Of a stretch of DNA of 64,000 bases, positions 45,791 through 57,133 are shown piece after piece. This DNA is from Amorphophallus konjac (Eukaryota; Streptophyta; Magnoliopsida; Alismatales; Araceae), in assembly GCA_022559845.1 (NCBI GenBank), contig CM040117.1, positions 78,591,731 to 78,655,730 on the forward strand, read 5' to 3'. The stretch's first letter is position 1; every line of letters starts with the position of its first letter. Position numbers and translations under genes: made by a program. The notes beneath the pieces are model-generated. The model was not told the DNA's origin. It did no database searches and saw only the letters and a list, made by a program, of their open reading frames with translations.

Positions 45791-46735
45791 CCTGGTGGCG
45801 AATTGTTGACGGTCTTCCTCAAAGATGACCTGGCCCTAGGAGTAAAAATTGGAGCTGATTTATCACCTGATGAACAAATGCAGTACAAAGATTTTCTTTT
45901 GGAGTATATTCAAGTCTTCGCATGGTCTGATGAGCATCTTCCTGGTGGAGAGATGGTGGTACACAAGCTCAACCTTGACCCATCAGTGCAACCCGTCCAG
46001 CAACGCAGAAGAAAACATGCCCCGGAGAAGCAGACGATCATCAAAGAGCAAATTCTTAAATGGAAGAAAACCAGCCTATTTTGACCGGTCCTTTACCCGA
46101 CATGGCTCGCCAATGTCGTCTTAGTGCCAAAGGCTTCGGAAAAATGGCGAATGTGCGTGGACTTCACCGACCTCAACAAGGCCACTCCGAAAGACTGTTA
46201 CCCACTGTCGAGCATCAACCAGCTAGTCGACTCGACCGCCGGCAAAGAATTGCTCAGCTTCCTGGATGCCTACTCTGGCTGCCATTAGATCCGAACGGAT
46301 CCTGAAGACATCAAAAAGACGGCCTTCATCACCGACTTCGGCGTGTACTGCTACACCCGAATGCCTTTCAGGTTGAAGAACGCCAGGGCAACATATCAAA
46401 GGCTGATCAACCACATTTTCAAAGGGCAAATCGGTCGTAACATTGAAGCCTACATCGACGACATGCTCGTCAAGACACCCAAGGCCGAGGACCACTTTAC
46501 CGACATGGCGAAAACCTTCGACACTCTCCTGAGGTACAACATGAAGCTCAACCCAGCTAAATGTGCCTTTGGAGTTTGATCCGGAAAGTTCCTGGGCTTT
46601 CTAGTCACTCAGCATGGGATCGAGGCCAACCCCAATAAAGTCCAAGCTATTCTGAATATGAAGCCACCCGCTGGCGTCAAAGACGTCCAACGCTTGACTG
46701 GCCGGATTGCTGCGCTCCACCGTTTCTTATCCTGA
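45791..46735 (+). pseudogene. RT: Tat reverse transcriptase with in-frame stops
   Basis: The reading frame is the same as protease throughout. Landmarks are FAWSDEHLPGG, PTWLANVVLVPKASEKWRM, VDFTDLNKATPKDCYPL, FLDAYSGCH, MPFRLKNARATYQRL and the catalytic AYIDDMLVK (about 46450-46476). MPFG and NAG both show Gly-to-Arg. Stops: TGA 46082, TAG 46286 (in CHQIR context), TGA 46577 and TGA 46733. Each can be made by one C-to-T change from CGA or CAG. There is no frameshift. Confidence 0.85.
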
Positions 46736-46750
46736 GCGGCCGAACGATGC

Positions 46751-47524
46751 TTGCCCTTTTTCAAACTATTGAGAGGGCCCAAAGTGGCATCTGCTACGTT
46801 CGCTTGGGACGAGGAATGTCAGAAAGCTTTTGCAGAACTGAAGGAGTTTTTGGCCTCGCCCCCAGTGCTATCGAAGTCAGTCCCGGGCAAAACACTACAC
46901 CTTTACCTCTCGTTGACCCCTTCTACGGTGAGCTCGGTCCTAGTTCGAGATGACGCAGGAGTGAAGAGACCAGTATATTACACCAGTAAGGTGCTCGGCG
47001 ATGCCGAACGACGATACCCTGCAACCGAGAAACTCATGCTAGCGTTGGTAACCTCAGCCAAGCGCCTCCGGCCCTACTTCCAAGGACACTCCATCGTCGT
47101 GCTGACCAATGAGCCTCTGAAGAATATCCTCACTCACCCTAAAGCTTCGAGTCACCTCGTCAAGTGGGCCATAATGCTCGGGGCCAACGACATATCGTAC
47201 CGCCCCCGCTTGGCCATCAAGGGACAGGCACTCGCGGATTTCATCGCCGAGAGTACTGTCTCGATCGAGGAAGTTCATCCGCTGACGCCCGGGCCCACCT
47301 GGGATCTTTTTGTCGACATATCCTACAATTCTATTGGCAGCGGCACTGGCGTTCTTCTCCGATCCCCGGAAGGAGCGGAACTGCAATACGCCTTGAAGTT
47401 GAACTTCCCGGCATCCAACAACATCTCCGAGTATGAGGCCCTCATCTCGGGAGCCAGGATGGCGCGACGACTGGGGGCCGAACGAGTCAGAATCCACATT
47501 GACTCCCAATTGGTCTCCAGCTAG
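46751..47524 (+). pseudogene. RH-aRH: Tat RNase H plus second, archaeal-type RNase H
   Basis: 257 codons open to TAG 47522-47524. The first RNase H has VYYTSKVLGDAERRYPATEK (Glu) and IVVLTNEPLKNIL, the degenerate gypsy form. After a linker (VSIEEVHPLTPGPTWDL) the second has LFVDISYNSIGSGTGVLL (first Asp), LNFPASNNISEYEALISG (Glu) and RVRIHIDSQLV (second Asp), the motif set of archaeal/plant-like RNase H acquired by the Tat lineage. Its first catalytic segment, usually a VDGSS-like string, reads VDISYN but keeps the Asp. The stop interrupts the segment just after DSQLV, where Gln is usual. Confidence 0.88.
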
Positions 47525-49011
47525 GTCAACGGTGACTACGAAGCTCGGGAAGCACCGATGGTCAAATACCTCTAACTGGTAAGAGGAATAGCCCCATTAT
47601 TTGAGACCTTTCAGGTTATCCGGATCAATCGGGAGGAAAACTCCTGAGCGGATTCCCTATCTCGATTGGCCTCCTCTGTTGCCCCAGAAGGTACACGATC
47701 GGTTTTCCTCGAAGAGCTAGAACGACTGAGCATAGAAGCGAAACTCATGACCGTTGACCAGGCGTTATCAAGCGACTGGCGGACCCCCTATATATCCTAG
47801 CTCCGGGATTCTCGAGAGCCCTCTAACCCTCGGGATGCTCAAAGACTGAAGTATCAAGCTCGGCGCTTCGTCATCTTAGACGATGCTTTGTACCGAAGGT
47901 CTTTTTCTGGTCCCCTCCTCAAGTGCCTCGATATCGAGGAAGCCGGTCAAGCAATTCAAGAGTTCCACGAAGGCGTTTGCGGCGCACATCAAGGAGGAAG
48001 AGCACTCGCCAGGATCTTGTTGCGACAAGGCTACTGGTGGCCCACTCTCCAACGCGACTGCTCGGCCTACGTACAAAGGTGCGATCGATGCCAACGTTTC
48101 GATCATCTGGTGCATCAACCTGCCTCAAAGCTCGTCACCCTTACCGAGCCATACCCTTTCGCTCTGTGGGGGATCGACATGCTGGGGCCGTTTCCCACGG
48201 CCCAAGCCCAGAAGAAGTTCTTCATCATCGCCATCGATTATTTTACAAAATGGATTGAAGCCGAAGCCACTGCTAGGATTACCGAGTCAGTCGTATGGAG
48301 CTTCGTGTGGAAATCGATCATCTGTCGTTTTGGCATCCCCCAAGTGATTGTGAGCGACAATGGTCAGCAATTTGATTCCCATTACTTTAGGAACAAATGC
48401 GCCGACCTTCACATTCGCAACCACTTCACTTCGGTAGCCCACCCGCAGCTAACGGACTGGTCGAAAATGCCAATAAAACTATACTAAAAGGCATTAAGGC
48501 CAGGCTCAGTAAGGCCAAGGGTAACTGGGTCGAGGAATTACCGAGCGTACTATGGTCGCACCGAACTACTCCAAGAATCGCCATCGGTGAGACTCCTTTT
48601 CAGTTGGTGTACGGCACATACGCCGTGATTCCTTTGGAGGTCGGTAGCCCATCTCTTCGAGTCATCAACTTCTCGCCCGAGGCAAATGAGCAGAAACTAC
48701 TAGAGAACCTCGATATGGCAAGCGAGATAAGAGAGATTACTAGCATCCGAGCCATGGAATACCAGCGGCGCCTTACTCGATATTACAATGCCAGAGTCTG
48801 GGACATACTTTTCCATCAAGGAGACTTCATCCTAAGAAAAGTCGAAGCCTCTCGACCACTGGAGGTGGCGGGGAAGCTGGCCCCTAATTGGGAAGGCCCC
48901 TACCGAGTGGCCGAGACGCTAGGGAGGGGGGCATATCGATTGTCTACCATGGAAGGAGCGCCTATCCCCCGGACGTGGAATGCAACAACATTACGAAAGT
49001 TCTACTTTTGA
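47525..49011 (+). pseudogene. INT: Tat integrase with stops and one frameshift
   Basis: It starts in the RNase H frame through TAA 47573, TGA 47645 and TAG 47798, then is open from 47801. The zinc region has HEGVCGAHQGGRALARIL and CDRCQRF (HHCC). The core has WGIDMLGPFPTAQ (first Asp) and VIVSDNGQQFDS (second Asp); the third, Glu in GLVENANK, lies after a one-base frameshift near 48455 and is read in the 48397-49011 frame. The C-terminus has LAPNWEGPYRV and ends in TLRKFYF before TGA 49009-49011, the usual length for Tat integrase. No chromodomain is present. Confidence 0.88.
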
Positions 49012-49144
49012 GCTTTTCACAGACATGTAAGCAATAAATGGCAATAATTTTCCTTTCATTAATGTCTCTTCATACATCATATAGGCCACAGCCAATACAT
49101 CGCATATCAAAAGCAAAAATACTACATCCACTGATACTACAACA
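49012..49144 (+). other. Tat sequence after pol
   Basis: Noncoding, AT-rich, with AATAAA near 49033. It is cut by the Tekay-type insertion and continues at 62586. Confidence 0.6.
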
Positions 49145-50754
49145 CGAGCTGTCACGCCCCGACGCGGAATATCGGGTCGTACAGTTAGAAACTAGCTAGA
49201 AATAACATTAACAAGCTAAACTAACCAATTACACAGGTGCTATGGAAAGAAATAACTCTATTGATCAAGGATATACCAAATTTTATTACAATAACCAACC
49301 ACTGTTTAAACACGATCAAACGTAACTTCCAAACTGACTCTAATACAATAACCAATTCCAAAAGTAATAAAGTACTAACACAACTCTAAGGAATGACTAG
49401 AGATAAACATCTATGCCAACTCGGCATCTACTAACAGGCACACTCAAAAGTATCACTCCTGTCCCTCCCCATCGGTATGCGCATCATCACCTGAACAGCC
49501 TGGAAAGGGGGGAAACAACAACTATGAGCTGACGCTCAGTAGGAAATAACAGGCAAGTTTACGTGATTAACAATTTAATAACATTTTCATATGCCATGCT
49601 AATAAAAGAAATGAATGACGATATAATGAAACAACATAATGAAAAGATCTTGCAAGGTCAAGAGATATAAGATAACTAGAATTTAACAAGAATAACATGT
49701 ACAAGTGTAACAAGAACTGTAACGAGGAATGGCCACTAGCAAGTAACAAGAGATAACAAGTCAAGCACGATCAAGTAACAAGAGTAACAAGAGTTTTTCT
49801 GTCGTAGACAACAAGCTAGTCATGCACTCGGTGCAATGCCTCACCATGTCATTATAACATCCCATGGGCTCACTAATTTTTCGGGCGCTCTCCCCAGGAC
49901 CAGACCGGGCCCTTATGATGCGTTGGCATTGATTTATTGGATACAAGATCCCAAGATCCGTCTAGACATTTAGTCAAATTCGTGGCCAATTAATCAGAGG
50001 AATTACTGTCCATAAGTTTAGATTTAAAGGACTAACCTGTCCTTGGATTCAAGAGTACAAAACACAATAAAACTCATCTCCGAGAGATGTGCGGTCGTAC
50101 AGAGGCCGCTCAAGAGGTATATACGGCTAACACAGGGCCGCGTATACAGGAACTGGACTGAAACTCAGCCCACGAGGTCAAGGATGAACGGCTGACAGTA
50201 AGCCGCTCTAAGGTATGAACGGTAAGCTATGGGCCGCACATGTCCAGAGGACATTAAGACCCATGAATAAGATATACGGACCATACTGGGCCGTATTGAA
50301 GATATGCGGTCGTTATGGGGCCGCCTGTGAGGATATGCGGTCCACTACTGGCCGCGCATGCCTCGCATAGTCTAATTCGATCAAGACTTTAAACCAGCGG
50401 TTCGTCAAAACATTATAATGGCTATCCAGCAACTAAACAATTAGTTTTAATCCTAATTACCATGTTAATATATCAAGGATCACAATTTACAGTTATGTAT
50501 TTGCCAAAGATATGATTCAAGATGATAAAGAGAATGAACAAGTTCGCGTAGGAATGAACAACATGCAATTAACAGAAATTTAGTTACAAAATTAACCACT
50601 TATCATGTGGGTTTCTAATTTACTAATTATCATTTATGACACTAAGATGAATCATATAGAACTCTCATTAAGTCACTTACTGTCTAGATAAACGGTTCAT
50701 GGCGAACCTTACATCTCTCGGCTTAACAGGAATGCATTCGGGCTGAAGGGGCAT

Positions 50755-51060
50755 GAGCAGGGGGATGGGCGGCTCTCTCTGGACCGCCCAAGGGGTTGGG
50801 CGGTCATCTGGGGGCCGTCCAAGGGTTGGGCGGTCAGGGCAGGACCGCCCATCCCTGGCCCTGCCAGATATGTGGTCCTCTGGGGACCTTTCATCCTGCC
50901 AGGGGGTTATGTGGTCACTTCTGGACCGTTTAACTAGATATGTGGTCAGTTTTGGACCGTTTATCCAGTTGTGTGGTCTGTTAGGAACCGTTTAACTACA
51001 GCTAAACTGGAGTTGAAGTATGGGCTTGAGTTGTGCGGTCTATCGTAAGACCGTCTATCT
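50755..51060. repeat. Cluster of GGTC/GACC hairpins in Tekay LTR
   Basis: Successive short inverted repeats such as GGGCGGTCAGGGCAGGACCG, TGTGGTCACTTCTGGACCGT and TGTGGTCAGTTTTGGACCGT, spaced about 30-35 bp. A related cluster with TGCGGTC...GGCCGC lies at 50085-50365. Both are in the part of the LTR that would be transcribed, and both are copied in the 5' LTR. Confidence 0.75.
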
Positions 51061-51119
51061 CTGGGTGTATTCCGGTCGTCCCTTCCACGTCCGATGAACG
51101 CCGGGAAGTTGGGGGTTTG

Positions 51120-51790
51120 CTAGGGTTTGATAAAAACACTAAATTCTAATGCAAACGGTCTTGAAACATGGGGCTTTTGGTACCGTTGGAAAGCTAATGT
51201 AAAACTCTACCTAACAGTAAGGTCAATTTCATATTTACTTGCTGAAATCGAGATCTATAAAGGCAAGAACACTAGAAACCCTAGTTTTGACATGCTGTTA
51301 CTAAATCGTAAAATTCTCACGATATAAACAACGAAATTTGGGGCTTTATATATCAAAAGAAAGCTTACTCGATGCTGATTCCAACCATATAAGGCATGCT
51401 ATATGGGGATCAGGATTGATAACTCGAAATCATAACTTAACTTGAAAGAACACATCAAAAACTAAGTCTAGACATGCTCTTACTCCGAACAGAAATTCTC
51501 TAAGCATGCTTCATGAAATTTAGGGCTTTCTACGCCAAATGAAAGCTAACATGCTGCTGATTACATGCATATATATTAATTAGAGTTTGGTCTGTTATAA
51601 CCTACCTCAATCGAAGAGAGAAACTAAAGAACTAGAATGAAGAACGATCTTGACAGCACTTCACAAAAATCTCGAGATCTCCCTGGATACCTAATAAAAA
51701 TTAGGGCTTTTACTACCAATGGAAAGATATCGTCGAGAGGAACAAAATGATGTACTCATGTGCTGATTTTGGTCGAGGATACCTACCTTA
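51120..51790. repeat. Four degenerate ~175-185-bp tandem units in Tekay LTR
   Basis: Each unit has AAATTC..., then (G/A)GGGCTTT, about five bases, A(C/T)C and GAAAG(C/A)T. The GGGCTTT cores fall at about 51172, 51343, 51528 and 51704. The outermost unit ends next to the intron-donor-like site. The units are well diverged, older than the element insertion, and present in both LTRs. Confidence 0.65.
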
Positions 51791-51920
51791 ATCGAAGGAA
51801 CAAAGATGAAGAAAGGAGGACGACGGGATGCCGACCCACCTCCACTAATCGCCAAAGATCTTCCTAGATCGAACTCCACTGAGGCTGCCGCTACTACCAA
51901 AGAAAACTAGGGTTGAAGAG

Positions 51921-51934
51921 CTTTATTTTTATAG
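51921..51934 (-). promoter_or_regulatory. TATA box of Tekay 3' LTR
   Basis: CTATAAAAATAAAG on the minus strand, with the same sequence in the 5' LTR near 59906-59919. Transcription would start shortly after it and run through the intron-like segment toward gag. Confidence 0.6.
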
Positions 51935-52442
51935 CTCATACACCTTCTAGAGCCTTCGGTACTGGGAGAATTCGTCGATGCAAGGTGAGTGTTTGAAACG
52001 GCGCCGAAATGTTTGACCTAATCAAACTCGGCCGACACCACGTTTTAGGGTTAGGGTTTCGCTCGATTGATAGAGGGGAAATGATCCTTAGATCGTGGCC
52101 TTTCATTTTCCACCGATTTGGGATCATTTGGTGGAGTATTAAGCTCTAATTCGACGGTTTAAGCTAAGGTTAGGTAAGAGTTAGATAAGTGTGCACTATT
52201 GGGCTTAAACCACTAATTAGACCTAATTACAGATTTTTGTTGGGTCGACCACAGAAGACAAAGTTGTTAAATAAATGGTCCTTTACCCAATTACCATTTT
52301 TCTAGATTTTTATAAGGTAGTCAAAATTTCACTTGTCCTATTTACTAAGGAATTAAATATTAAATTACGAAATTTAAGCATTAATCCATTTTATTTCAAT
52401 TTTTAATTAATAAAGGCTCAATAAATAAATCGGGGTATTACA

Positions 52443-52455
52443 CCCTCCCCTACTT
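52443..52455 (-). other. Polypurine tract of Tekay-type element
   Basis: AAGTAGGGGAGGG on the minus strand, directly adjoining the 3' LTR start TGTAATACC. Confidence 0.85.
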
Positions 52456-52518
52456 AAAGAATTTGGTCCTCCAAATTCACTGCACTAAATACAGGAGGTA
52501 GGGAAAGAGATAGTTCAC

Positions 52519-53601
52519 CTAGAATAAGTCGGGATACCGCTTCCGCATAGTATCTTCAGATTCCCAAGTAGCTTCTTCGGTCCCACGCCGACTCCACTGA
52601 ATCTTGACCATCGGTATGGAACGATTCCGAAGTTGCTGTTGCTTCCGATCCAGAATCTTGATAGGTCTTTCTTCATAGGTCAAATCTTTCTTCAGTTCGA
52701 AATCCACATGCTGAATGATGTGAGTGGGGTCATACACATATTTCCGTAACATAGACACATGGAAAATATTGTGTACGCCAGACAACTGAGGCGGTAATGC
52801 CAGTCTGTAAGCAACCTCTCCCACTCTATCTAGGATCTCGAATGGACCAATATATCTCGGACTTAGCTTGCCCTGAATGACAAATCTTCGAATCCCTCTC
52901 GTAGGAGAGACCTTTAAGAATACATGCTCGCCAACCTGAAACTCCAATTCTCTTCTTCTGTTGTCGGCATAACTCTTCTGTCTTGATTGGGCTACTTGTA
53001 ACCGGTCTCGGATAATACGGATGTTCTGTGATGATTCTGAAACAAGATCCGGTCCAAGCCATTGTTTCTCACCTATCTCATCCCAACATAACGGGGAACG
53101 ACAGCTTCTTCCATACAATGCTTCAAAAGGAGCCATCTGTATACTGGATTGATAACTGTTGTTGTAGGCGAATTCAATCAATGCCAAGTGATCACTCCAA
53201 CTACCTCCGAAATCAATCATGCATGCTCTAAGCATATCTTCCACTATCTGGTTGGTTCTTTCAGTCTGTCCATCTGTCTGCGGATGAAAAGCAGTACTGA
53301 AATTTAGACGAGTACCCAAAGACTCTTGTAGTCCCTTCCAGAAATGTGAAGTAAATCTGGGGTCTCTATCAGACACAATGCTGACTGGTATGCCATGGAG
53401 CCTTACCACTTCCTTCAAATACAAAGCAGCCAATATATCAACTGTCCACTTGGACTTAATGGGTAAGAAATGAGCTGACTTTGTCAATTGATCGACAATC
53501 ACCCATATCGCATCAAGTCCACCACGAGTCCTAGGTAGACCCATAATGAAGTCCATGCCAATACTTTCCCACTTCCATTGAGGTATGTCGAGTGGTTTCA
53601 A
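52519..53601 (-). CDS. INT: Integrase core and chromodomain of Tekay-type element
   Basis: 360 codons open. The catalytic triad is intact: D17 (GMDFIMGLP), D78 (SIVSDRDPRF) and E114 (DGQTERTNQ), a D-x35-E spacing. The C-terminal GPY/F-like segment reads LSPRYIGPFEIL. A chromodomain closes the protein (IPMVKIQWSRRGTEEATWES, then RKRYPDLF), as in chromoviruses of the Tekay/Del group, where it targets integration to heterochromatin. The N-terminal zinc region lies upstream in another register (53602-53785), with KRSFWWPNMKREV and CLVCQQVKAEHFDR visible, separated by a one-base loss near 53620. The listed start is therefore not a natural start; it is part of the polyprotein. Confidence 0.93.
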   Translation of the reverse strand: MKPLDIPQWKWESIGMDFIMGLPRTRGGLDAIWVIVDQLTKSAHFLPIKSKWTVDILAALYLKEVVRLHGIPVSIVSDRDPRFTSHFWKGLQESLGTRLNFSTAFHPQTDGQTERTNQIVEDMLRACMIDFGGSWSDHLALIEFAYNNSYQSSIQMAPFEALYGRSCRSPLCWDEIGEKQWLGPDLVSESSQNIRIIRDRLQVAQSRQKSYADNRRRELEFQVGEHVFLKVSPTRGIRRFVIQGKLSPRYIGPFEILDRVGEVAYRLALPPQLSGVHNIFHVSMLRKYVYDPTHIIQHVDFELKKDLTYEERPIKILDRKQQQLRNRSIPMVKIQWSRRGTEEATWESEDTMRKRYPDLF

Positions 53602-53785
53602 TTTTCCTGCCGGTCGAAATGTTCAGCCTTAACTTGCTGACAAACCAAGCATCTACTCACGAAGTCTGCAACTTCCCTTTTCATATTCGGCCACCAAAAG
53701 GATCTCTTCAAATCCTTGAACATTTTAGTGCCTCCAGGATGAATGGTGTATTTGGATCTATGTGCTTCCTCAAGAATCTTGTTCT

Positions 53786-54530
53786 TTATTTCGCTTCATC
53801 AGGTACACAAGTTCTACCCTGGAATAACAATCTTCCATCGTCAGCCATCATGAAGTCAGGTCTGCTGCTCAAGCTTCCCTTGATCTCTACCAGCTCGGGA
53901 TCATTATCTTGCAAAGACTTGATTTCCATCAACAATTCGGGCTTAAGTTGAATCTGTGCAATCATAACCCGATCATTGTCAATATTCAGATCCAGGCTAG
54001 CTAATTGTTCCAGTAGCTTCCACTCTTGTAACATGAGACTTGATAATCTAGCTACAGGCTTCGGCTTAATGCATCTGCCACAACATTGCCTTTTCCAGGA
54101 TGATACTCAATCGAGAAGTCGAAGTCCTTCAAGTACTCCAACCATCTTCTCTGCCTCATGTTGAGTTCCTTCTGAGAAAATAAATATTCAGACTCTTATG
54201 ATCTGAAAACACTGTGAATGTTTCTCCATACAAGTAGTGCCTCCAAATCTTCAAGGCGAATACCACTGCTGCTAGTTCCAAATCATGAACAGGATAATTC
54301 TCTTCATGCTTCCTCAACTGCCTAGAAGAATAGGCAATCACTTTCCCATGCTGCATGAGTACACAGCCTAAACCAATACCTGAAGCATCAGTGTATATGA
54401 CAAAACCTCCTTCACCAGAAGGTAAAGCCAATACAGGTGCAGTAGTTAAACATTCCTTCAAAGTCTGAAAGCTTCGCTGGCAATCTTCTGACCAATCAAA
54501 TTTGTTCTCCTTGCGGGTTAATCTTGTCAT
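53786..54530 (-). pseudogene. RH: Tekay RNase H and linker, split by frameshifts
   Basis: RNase H at 54156-54530: [18 protein letters not shown] (Asp), [18 protein letters not shown] (Glu) and [10 protein letters not shown] (Asp). The frame is lost just after SDHKSL near 54190 by a small indel. The following piece, 53786-54034, is the linker to integrase (KGSLSSRPDFMMADDGRLLF) and ends at TAA because of another one-base loss near 53790. No nonsense substitution is needed to explain either break. Confidence 0.88.
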
Positions 54531-54642
54531 AGGTACCGCAATCTTAGAGAAATCTTGATAAATCTTCTGTAGTAGCCTGCCAGGCCTAGGAAACTTCTAA
54601 CTTCAGTCACACTGGTAGGCTGATCCCAATTCTTCACTGCCT

Positions 54643-56907
54643 CTACCTTCGAAGGATCAACAGAAATTCCTTCTTTGTGATGATATGTCCGAGAAAGGAC
54701 ACCTCTTGCAGCCAGAATTCACACTTACTGAACTTGGCATATAGCTGATGATCTCTCAATAGTTGCAATGCCATCCTCAGATGTTCAGCATGCTCCTCTT
54801 CATTCTTGGAATAAATCAGGATGTCATCAATGAATACCACGACCCATTGATCAAGATAGGGCCGAAATACATTGTTCATCAACTGCATGAAAGCGGCTGG
54901 TGCATTCGTTAGACCAAAAGGCATAACGACAAATTCGAAATGACCATACCTGCTGCGGAAAGCTGTTTTATAGATATCCTCGTCCTTAATCCGCAACTGA
55001 TGATATCCAGATCGAAGATCGATCTTAGAAAAATACTGAGCTCCCGCTATCTGGTCAAATAATTCGTCAATCCTCGGCAATGGATATTTGTTCTTGACAG
55101 TCTGCTGGTTCAATTGCCGATAATCGATGCACAACCTCATCGAACCATCTTTCTTCCGGACGAATAATACAGGGGCTCCCCAAGGGGAAGTACTTGGACG
55201 AATGAAACCCTTCTCGAGCAATTCCATCAACTGTTGCTTTAATTCTCTCAGTTCCGCAGGAGACATACAATAGGGAGCCTTGGAAATAGGAGATGTACCA
55301 GGAATGAGATCAATAGAAAAGATAACTTCCCGCTCAGGCGGAAGTCCTGGTAGTTCCTCTGGAAAGACATCAGGAAAATCTCGGACAACAGAAATGTCCT
55401 TAATCTCGATCTGCTGCTCGGGGGTTGCACAGACAAAGGCTAGAAAAGCCTCGCATCCTCGTCTCATTAGCTTATCAGCTCGAAGAGCCGAAATAAGTGA
55501 TACGGAGTTATGGTGCTTAACTCCCACAAAAGAAAGTCCAGGGTGTCTAGTAAAAGACACAGAGCTAGAACTACAGTGAACATTGGCCTCATAATTAGCC
55601 AACCAATCTGCTCCTAGGATTACCTCATAATCCTTCATGTCCATGCAAATCAAGTCAGCTGGAAAATTCTGCTCCTCAATCATAACCTTACTAGAAGGAT
55701 AGAAATACTGAATTGCCGATCTAGAACCAATAGGTGTTGATATTTCTAACGGAGAATTCATCAAAACAGGTTCCACAGCTAAAGACTTAGCAAATCTCCG
55801 AGAAATAAATGAATGTGTGGCACCAGTATCAAAAAGAACAAATGCTGGCTTGTCGAGTATAATAAGAGAACCTTCGACGAGTCCACCATCCTCGGCGGTT
55901 TCTACTTCATCTGCATGTAAAGCTTGAAGCTTGCCTTGTGGCTTCTTGATGCCTTGTGGTTTGGCCGGGGTAGCTTGCTCCGACAGAAGAGGACAGTCAG
56001 GGATACGGTGCTCCCTACTTCCACATCGCAGACAGGCGCCTAGCTTGCGCCAACACACCTCCATCTTGTGACCTGGACGATCACAAAACTTGCACACGCC
56101 CTTGAATGGGATAATAGGGCCAGGCTTCTTGTCTTCATGCTCCAACATCTTGCCCTTCCACGATCCAGAACCACTCCACGAACCAGGTCCACTAATGGGC
56201 CTCTTCTTGCCATACCCGGGTTTGATATTCCCGGAACCCGTAGGTTGTTCCTTTCTTGCACCTTTTCCACGGATTCTCTCCGTCATTTCTAGAGTATCTT
56301 CTAGGACTTGAGCTTTCCTCACCATCTCAGAATAAGTGGAGATTTCCATTGGTGCCAATTGGTTGATATAATGCAGCCTCAGTCCATTGAGAAAGCGCTT
56401 GGCCTTCATCTTCTCGGTAGATATCAAGTGGTTAGCATATCGGGATAACCGAGAAAATTGAGCTTCATATTCTGCCACAGATAGATTGCGCTGCTTCAAA
56501 GCCGCGAACTCTGCTGCCTTCTTCTCTTGCACTCTATCAGAAAAATACTTGCTGTTAAAGAATTCCTCGAACTCCTCCCATGTGACTTGCTGATCACCAA
56601 GGGTAGCCTTCACAGAATCCCACCATGTTCTTGCATCACGTTCAAGTTGAAAGGTTGAAAGAAGGACACGCTCTTGATTGCTGCACTGCATTACTTCGAA
56701 TATCCTTCCCATCTCATCTAGCCAGTGCTCGGCTTCATCAGGGTCAGTCGAGCCACCAAATCTCGGCGGATTCATCCCCCGAAAGTTCCGATAAAGGTCA
56801 CCAGTGCCATGGTGTGCAGCTCCTGCTTGAGCTACTTGTTGCAAAGCCTGAGTAAGGCCTTGAACCGTGCGCTGCAAGTTCCTCCATTCCGCTCGATCTG
56901 CTGCCAT
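54643..56907 (-). CDS. gag-pol: Tekay gag-protease-reverse transcriptase, one open frame
   Basis: 754 codons from ATG at 56907, 207 bases after the PBS. gag is residues 1-~310: core [20 protein letters not shown] (109-128) and [12 protein letters not shown], with two CCHC knuckles (C272-C275-H280-C285 and C292-C295-H300-C305). The aspartic protease has [12 protein letters not shown] (D360) and [10 protein letters not shown] runs from about 510: [10 protein letters not shown] (591-600), [22 protein letters not shown] and catalytic [10 protein letters not shown] (D694, D695). The frame is lost after GHIITKKE near 54670 by one base, so the last ten residues are out of register. A second shift near 54560 precedes RNase H. 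Gag and pol are fused in one frame, as usual for this group. Confidence 0.95.
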   Translation of the reverse strand: MAADRAEWRNLQRTVQGLTQALQQVAQAGAAHHGTGDLYRNFRGMNPPRFGGSTDPDEAEHWLDEMGRIFEVMQCSNQERVLLSTFQLERDARTWWDSVKATLGDQQVTWEEFEEFFNSKYFSDRVQEKKAAEFAALKQRNLSVAEYEAQFSRLSRYANHLISTEKMKAKRFLNGLRLHYINQLAPMEISTYSEMVRKAQVLEDTLEMTERIRGKGARKEQPTGSGNIKPGYGKKRPISGPGSWSGSGSWKGKMLEHEDKKPGPIIPFKGVCKFCDRPGHKMEVCWRKLGACLRCGSREHRIPDCPLLSEQATPAKPQGIKKPQGKLQALHADEVETAEDGGLVEGSLIILDKPAFVLFDTGATHSFISRRFAKSLAVEPVLMNSPLEISTPIGSRSAIQYFYPSSKVMIEEQNFPADLICMDMKDYEVILGADWLANYEANVHCSSSSVSFTRHPGLSFVGVKHHNSVSLISALRADKLMRRGCEAFLAFVCATPEQQIEIKDISVVRDFPDVFPEELPGLPPEREVIFSIDLIPGTSPISKAPYCMSPAELRELKQQLMELLEKGFIRPSTSPWGAPVLFVRKKDGSMRLCIDYRQLNQQTVKNKYPLPRIDELFDQIAGAQYFSKIDLRSGYHQLRIKDEDIYKTAFRSRYGHFEFVVMPFGLTNAPAAFMQLMNNVFRPYLDQWVVVFIDDILIYSKNEEEHAEHLRMALQLLRDHQLYAKFSKCEFWLQEVSFLGHIITKKEFLLILRR

Positions 56908-57114
56908 TGCAAAGGCCTACACGTGGAATAGATTACTTAGGTTCATTAAGAAAGATAATAACACAATTACGATATGAACTTAACCCAAGTTTCTACCCAA
57001 TCTCACCAGGTCAGGTCCTCAGACTTTAACAAGGTTAGGGGTCCTATGATAACACTTAGAACCCTAGAACTTGGAAAACCTAGAACTTAGAAAAACCTAG
57101 GAATATTAACCTAG

Positions 57115-57126
57115 GCTCTGATACCA
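57115..57126 (-). other. Primer-binding site of Tekay-type element
   Basis: TGGTATCAGAGC on the minus strand, 7 bases after the 5' LTR end (GGGGCGTGACA then GTTTAGT). It is an initiator-Met tRNA type. Confidence 0.93.
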
Positions 57127-57133
57127 ACTAAAC

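Larger units (their letters stand above)
49150..52442 (-). repeat. 3' LTR of Tekay-type element
   Basis: 3293 bp, uninterrupted. On the minus strand a TATA box (CTATAAAAATAAAG, 51921-51934) lies about 500 bases from the LTR start, so R/U5 make up most of it. It holds four degenerate tandem repeats (51120-51790), two clusters of small hairpins (50085-50365 and 50755-51060) and intron-like sites. Confidence 0.95.

Noticed and set aside
49567..50894. Duplicated small ORFs also at 57552-58879
   Set aside because: They are identical because they lie in the two LTRs of the Tekay element.
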